Of a stretch of 64,000 bases of DNA, positions 63,901 through 64,000 are shown one piece after another. Each line of letters opens with the position of its first letter. The first letter of the stretch is position 1. Origin of the DNA: an uncultured Pseudomonadota bacterium (GTDB lineage Bacteria; Myxococcota_A; Bradymonadia; Bradymonadales; GCA-2716585); contig CAKZKQ010000116.1 in assembly GCA_937123825.1 (NCBI GenBank), forward strand, positions 1-64,000. Reading direction: 5' to 3'. The notes beneath the pieces were generated by a model. That model was not told the DNA's origin, ran no database searches, and saw only the letters and a program-made list of their open reading frames with translations. Position numbers and translations under genes: made by a program.

Positions 63901-64000
63901 CCCGACACGATGGGTCCGGTGCGCTTTGTCCAGACCAGGCTCTGCCAGGACACGCTGGAGCGCTTGATGACCGAGATTGCTCAGGGGCTGGCGCGTCTGG
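60991..64000 (+). CDS. gcvP: Glycine dehydrogenase (decarboxylating) P protein, intein-interrupted, 3' partial
   Basis: The P protein of the glycine cleavage system decarboxylates glycine with PLP and passes the aminomethyl group to GcvH lipoamide. The ATG follows GGAGAGAGAG. Extein residues 1-709 read through both halves of a normal P protein: FVDRHVG start, [85 protein letters not shown] and [12 protein letters not shown]. The PLP lysine is Lys707 in LNLHKTF. Instead of the expected IPHGGGGPG text after the next Cys, intein sequence starts at Cys710 and runs to the window end. gcvT and gcvH are not adjacent. Spliced length should be about 960 residues. Confidence 0.96.
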   Translation, partial: MTGTKTSLLAPTDHFVDRHVGLGAQGIEAMLQTLGVDNLEGLIAQAVPAQIRTSKPLEVGPGCTEHEMLARAAELASQNKVFRSFLGMGYHNCLTPPVILRNILENPGWYTQYTPYQAEISQGRLEALLNFQTLVTDLTGLQLSNASLLDEGTAAAEAMAVCYASGRKRKGNVFFVADDCHPQTIDVIKTRAEPIGVEVVVGDWSTYAWSKDVFGALLQYPNTHGHAVDYEALVETIHSHEALVVVATDLLALTMLRPPGDFGADFAVGNTQRFGVPLGYGGPHAAFFAAGEKYRRLIPGRIVGVSKDTQGRQALRLALQTREQHIRRERATSNICTSQVLLAIVAAMYATYHGPDGLLAIARRVKALTSVLAQGLQKLGFDIGGADFFDTLTVQVGQNEAQIMERALAARVNLRGYGDGRIGVSMDEAAGPGDIRSLWAIFAGAEADFAPEDLVETAKVDFEGPLARTSEYLTHPVWHEHRSETELLRYIHRLQSRDLSLTTSMIPLGSCTMKLNAAAEMIPVTWAGFGNLHPFAPRDQAQGYKVLFDELEASLADITGFAGVSLQPNAGSQGEYTGLLVIRAYHHARGDAHRTICLIPSSAHGTNPASAVMAGMKVVVVKCDDEGNIDIEDLKAKAEKHAENLAALMVTYPSTHGVFEEEIKTICEVVHGHGGQVYLDGANLNALVGLCRPGELGADVCHLNLHKTFCLSEGTPVTLDSGVTLPIEQLRVGRKVKAWSESDQGVLSASLEGAYKTGRKDCVEVTLEDGRSFVCTDDHRVLTTEGWIEAGQLDLEGHRLVVGPDAAADDLLVDQAAEREFEAFYGTLHLTMGTPLARARTLAFFRILGALLSDGTYSQEKVSGRLHCRLFAGTRYDAESLIDDIEALTGKRPTISTCNEVFSVRLPQELMLALTDVPGMGEPGPRVETKATLPSVITAETTPLAVLREFFGGLFGGDGCAPVVVHLDAAPDTMGPVRFVQTRLCQDTLERLMTEIAQGLARL
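63118..64000 (+). mobile_element. Intein with LAGLIDADG homing endonuclease, inserted in gcvP (3' end outside)
   Basis: 294 codons are visible. Block A begins at Cys1 ([20 protein letters not shown]). Block B is [10 protein letters not shown], with the TxxH Thr67 and His70 (intein numbering). Two LAGLIDADG helices follow: [10 protein letters not shown] at residues 139-148 (Asp145) and [11 protein letters not shown] at residues 241-251 (Asp249), about 100 residues apart, as in active double-motif endonucleases. The C-terminal splice blocks (F/G, ending in His-Asn before the native Cys) are beyond the window. The insertion is in frame, with base composition close to the host gene. Splicing would leave HKTF-C restored. 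Confidence 0.93.

Overview
The window looks like chromosomal DNA from a GC-rich, Gram-negative predatory or surface-living bacterium of the Myxococcota, most probably the Bradymonadia (Bradymonadales). This is inference from three habits of the proteins. Three large secreted proteins end in MYXO-CTERM-like sorting tails (Cys motif, hydrophobic helix, Arg cluster). About a dozen lipoproteins follow the lipidated Cys with Asp/Pro-rich or Asn-rich (NNDPNN-like) linkers. Cys-rich and DxDGDG calcium-type repeats recur throughout. No rRNA, tRNA, CRISPR array or insertion sequence was recognised.

Layout. 1-3.2 kb: a hybrid reading frame joining a Gfo/Idh/MocA-type Rossmann start to a CapA-type metallophosphoesterase end, followed by a C2-like lipoprotein, a degenerate HAD-like protein and a membrane-anchored protein. 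3.4-7.7 kb: housekeeping genes ssb and dnaX, then a SEC-C zinc protein. 7.7-14 kb: a secreted hypothetical, an SLC12-like transporter and a 27-unit Cys-rich MYXO-CTERM protein. 14-28 kb: an 1838-residue FG-GAP/FlgD-Ig surface protein, a small outer-membrane barrel, a tandem DHOR tetrahaem lipoprotein, a propeller lipoprotein and a MopE-repeat MYXO-CTERM protein. 28-31 kb: a REC-XRE regulator divergent from a SUKH-like gene, then a solitary ectB. 31-37 kb (minus strand): a serine-hydrolase lipoprotein, and a probable run of PPC lipoprotein, M43 metalloprotease and HEAT protein. 37-44 kb: TetR plus membrane hydroxylase, vWA plus TPR/PEGA pair, and an 809-residue pentapeptide-repeat protein. 44-47 kb: glycosyltransferase plus O-antigen ligase/polymerase. 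47-58.9 kb: Dps, esterase, aldo/keto reductase, LysR, a collagen-like CHRD lipoprotein, other lipoproteins and pirin. 59-64 kb: a PhoD-like phosphatase and gcvP.

The most striking object is at the right edge. gcvP (glycine decarboxylase P protein) is interrupted three residues after its PLP-binding Lys (HKTF) by the N-terminal part of an intein. Block A with Cys1, block B with TxxH and two LAGLIDADG motifs are visible; the C-terminal splice blocks lie outside the window. P protein can only be assembled if this element splices.

Functionally the region is mostly cell-surface and envelope biology (adhesion, proteolysis, polysaccharide, electron transfer) set among isolated housekeeping genes (ssb, dnaX, gcvP, dps, ectB). 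Few multi-gene operons are evident; the best are vWA-TPR/PEGA, TetR-hydroxylase, O-antigen ligase-GT4 and PPC-M43-HEAT.
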